Positions 23,449-25,120 of a stretch of 25,120 nt of DNA are shown here, piece after piece (the first letter of the stretch is position 1; every line of letters begins with the position of its first letter). The notes under the pieces are model-generated. The model worked only from the letters and a program-made list of their open reading frames with translations, was not told the DNA's origin and made no database searches. The stretch covers positions 1 to 25,120 of the forward strand of contig JARHYV010000347.1 in the NCBI GenBank assembly GCA_029258495.1. Direction: 5' to 3'. The translations under genes were made by a program, and so were the position numbers. The stretch comes from Faecousia sp. (GTDB lineage Bacteria; Bacillota; Clostridia; Oscillospirales; Oscillospiraceae).

Positions 23449-24762
23449 TCACAGGGAGCTGTTGATGTTGGCCGTGATGTCGCGGATGTTGTCCTGAAGG
23501 ACACTGTTGCCGTTTTTCAGAGCGGTTTCGATCTTGCGGATGGAGTGCATGACGGTGGAGTGATCCCGGTCAAATTCCCGTCCGATATCGGGGAAACTGA
23601 TGTGGGTCATCTGCCGGATCAGGTACATTGCAACCTGACGGGCTTCGGCAGTACCCTTGTTTTTCAGCGGCCCACGGAGCAGATCCTCGTCCACGGAGTA
23701 AAATTTGCTCACCTGACTGATGATCAGACTGGGGGTAGGCAGGGAATTTCCCTCGGATTTGAACATATCGTCGATGGCCCTTGAGATATTGGGCAGATCC
23801 ATGGGCATATCCGTAAGATTGTGGTATGCCATGATCTTCTTCACGGTGCCCTCGATCTGACGGACATTGTTGGTGATATTGATGGCGATATAGTTGCACA
23901 CATCGTCGCTGAGCTCAAGACCCAGACTCTTTGCCTTGTTTTTCAGGATCGCCATACGGGTTTCGTAGTCGGGAGGCTGAATATCGGCAAGCAGACCCCA
24001 TTCGAAACGGGTCTTCAGCCGGTCTTCCAGTGTGAGCATATCGCTGGGCTTGCGGTCGGAGGTCATGACGATCTGCTTGCGCTCTTCATACAATTTATTA
24101 AATGTATGGAAGAATTCCTCCTGGGTGGACTCCTTACCGGCGATAAACTGAATATCATCGATCAAAAACAGGTCTGCTTCCCGGTATTTGGTGCGGAATT
24201 CCACATTTCGGCCGCTTTGCAGTGCTGCGATCAGCTCGTTGGTGAACTGATCACCCTTGATATAGACGATCTTGGCATCGGAATTGACCTTGCGGATGCT
24301 GTTTGCGATGGCATACAGCAGGTGGGTCTTGCCGACACCGGCAGGGCCGTAGATAAACAGCGGGTTGTAGACCTGACCGGGATTGTTGGAAACAGCGATG
24401 GCTGCACCGTGGGCAAACCGGTTGGAGGGGCCAACAACGAAATTTTCAAAGGAAAACTGGGGTGCAAAATCCAGAGAAGTGTTGCTCTTGCCCTTGGAAC
24501 GGTAGGCGGCAAGCTCTTCATCGTCAAAGACCACCAATTTTGCGTCGGAACTGAAGATCTCCTTCAGCGCATCCTGAATATAGTCGGTGCATCGGCGGCG
24601 AATGATCTCCCGGCGGAAATCGGAAGGGGAGTAGATGATCAGGTGTTCGTCATTCAGCTCGATCACCTCGGCATCGTCAAACCAACTGGAAACCGTGACG
24701 GCGCCGAGCCGTTCTTCCATATTGATTAAGACTTTCGCCCAGACATAGGCGGATGAGTACAT
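23449..24762 (-). CDS. dnaA: Chromosomal replication initiator DnaA
   Basis: The protein has 437 residues from the ATG at 24762, with GAAAGGAG upstream. Domain I (about 1-80) is followed by a very short linker domain II. The AAA+ core has Walker A GPAGVGKTH (139-147), an initiator-specific segment around NELIAALQSGRNVEFR, Walker B LFLIDDIQF (198-206), sensor TSDRKP, and RLKTRFEWGL with the arginine finger. Domain IV carries GTAEARQVAMYLIRQMT and the DNA-binding signature DRDHSTVMHSIRKIE. It binds the boxes on both sides of its own gene. The promoter contains a DnaA box, suggesting autoregulation. Confidence 0.98.
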   Translation of the reverse strand: MYSSAYVWAKVLINMEERLGAVTVSSWFDDAEVIELNDEHLIIYSPSDFRREIIRRRCTDYIQDALKEIFSSDAKLVVFDDEELAAYRSKGKSNTSLDFAPQFSFENFVVGPSNRFAHGAAIAVSNNPGQVYNPLFIYGPAGVGKTHLLYAIANSIRKVNSDAKIVYIKGDQFTNELIAALQSGRNVEFRTKYREADLFLIDDIQFIAGKESTQEEFFHTFNKLYEERKQIVMTSDRKPSDMLTLEDRLKTRFEWGLLADIQPPDYETRMAILKNKAKSLGLELSDDVCNYIAINITNNVRQIEGTVKKIMAYHNLTDMPMDLPNISRAIDDMFKSEGNSLPTPSLIISQVSKFYSVDEDLLRGPLKNKGTAEARQVAMYLIRQMTHISFPDIGREFDRDHSTVMHSIRKIETALKNGNSVLQDNIRDITANINSSL

Positions 24763-24808
24763 AGGTGCGGCTCCTTTCGTACGAAACTTATAGTAAAGCC
24801 CGGCTTGT

Positions 24809-24924
24809 TGTGGAAAAACGGGCATAGATATACAGCCTAATTCTAGCACAGGGCTGTGGAAAAAACAAGACATCTTTCCACAATTCGTCGGTCAAATTTC
24901 CACAGGATATCATTTTTATCAACA
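24809..24924. other. DnaA-box cluster upstream of dnaA
   Basis: Five box-like sites lie within 116 bases: minus-strand TTTTCCACA at 24817-24809 and 24863-24855, and plus-strand CTTTCCACA (24874-24882), ATTTCCACA (24896-24904) and TTATCAACA (24916-24924). None is a perfect TTATCCACA; each has one or two differences. Together with the boxes after dnaA they make a bipartite origin and an autoregulatory region. Confidence 0.8.
24840..24868 (-). promoter_or_regulatory. dnaA promoter with a DnaA box in the spacer
   Basis: On the minus strand: TTGTTT (24868-24863), a 17-bp spacer, then TAGAAT (24845-24840) preceded by TGC (extended -10). A DnaA box TTTTCCACA (24863-24855) fills the upstream half of the spacer, and another lies in the leader (24817-24809). 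Confidence 0.6.
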
Positions 24925-24946
24925 GATTGTGACGAAAAAAGAGAAA

Positions 24947-24971
24947 GGAGCGGAATATCCGCTCCTTTTTT
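24947..24971. terminator. Bidirectional terminator upstream of dnaA
   Basis: An 8-bp stem GGAGCGGA/TCCGCTCC (24947-24954 with 24958-24965) with a 3-nt loop. Six T follow on the plus strand and TTTCTCTTTTTT on the minus strand. It insulates the dnaA promoter from transcription entering from the right. Positions 24972-25063 hold nothing further that I can support. Confidence 0.75.
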
Positions 24972-25063
24972 GCATAAAATTGGATCTGCCAAATAATAGA
25001 TATTTTTCATGGATAACGCTCCTGATAAGCGGATGCTATCACAAATTCTCCCCGGGCGCAACA

Positions 25064-25093
25064 AAAAGGAGCGGCCCATGGGCCGCTCCTTTT
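25064..25093. terminator. Perfect 30-bp palindrome, bidirectional terminator
   Basis: Positions 25064-25078 are the exact reverse complement of 25079-25093 (arms AAAAGGAGCGGCCCA). The arms begin with A and end with T runs, so the hairpin is a terminator in both directions. It shares the GGAGCGG core with the terminator at 24947. The last bases (25094-25120) show no feature. Confidence 0.75.
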
Positions 25094-25120
25094 GCAGGAT
25101 TTCAGGGTTTGTTTTCGTTT

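Noticed and set aside
24843..25010. A 55-codon minus-strand frame starting at an ATG at 25010 with AGGAG nearby
   Set aside because: It would run through a terminator hairpin, the DnaA boxes and the dnaA promoter; the reading frame is better explained by chance. A leader peptide cannot be fully excluded.

Overview
This window is a chromosomal replication-origin neighbourhood of a Gram-positive anaerobe. The core run, read on the minus strand from right to left, is dnaA, dnaN, yaaA (S4 RNA-binding protein), recF, gyrB, gyrA, which is the classical Firmicutes oriC cluster. GC-rich coding regions with A/T-rich intergenic spacers, strong GGAGG ribosome sites, a PEP carboxykinase next to a sodium-pumping oxaloacetate decarboxylase, and a DUF3810/rsmG pair all suggest a Clostridia gut commensal of the Oscillospiraceae/Ruminococcaceae type. 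The genus cannot be fixed from the sequence alone.

Layout, left to right. Positions 1-273 hold a 24-bp direct repeat, a probable gene tail and its terminator. Next come an orphan 94-aa membrane protein (+), a MATE exporter (-) and a DUF3592-like membrane protein (+). The minus-strand pair of DUF3810 and rsmG follows; DUF3810 is split in two by a frame change. Positions 5218-10351 carry pckA and a four-gene oxaloacetate decarboxylase block (alpha without biotin domain, gamma, separate biotin carrier, beta sodium pump). Positions 10536-13580 hold a YtrA-like GntR regulator with an ABC ATPase and permease, behind a consensus promoter carrying a perfect palindromic operator. A leucine-rich-repeat surface protein (-) lies at 13684-15315. 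The minus-strand origin operon then runs from 24762 down to 15410: dnaA, dnaN, yaaA, recF, gyrB, gyrA, rnhA and a small unknown protein, partly by overlapping genes.

The origin is bipartite. One DnaA-box cluster lies upstream of dnaA (24809-24924). Another, with an A/T-rich unwinding element and six consecutive DnaA-trio triplets next to a GC clamp, lies between dnaA and dnaN (23179-23403). This is the arrangement known from Bacillus subtilis. Minus-strand genes here are co-oriented with the leftward fork, so pckA-oad and the GntR-ABC operon lie head-on to it.

Functionally the window combines replication initiation and topology, a C3/C4 carbon node coupled to sodium export, and cell-envelope genes. 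The observations most worth following are the split DUF3810 gene with its altered HExxH motif, the well-formed DnaA-trio element, the DnaA box inside the dnaA promoter, the structured leader before oadA, and the repeat at the left edge. No CRISPR array, prophage, insertion sequence, rRNA or tRNA was seen.
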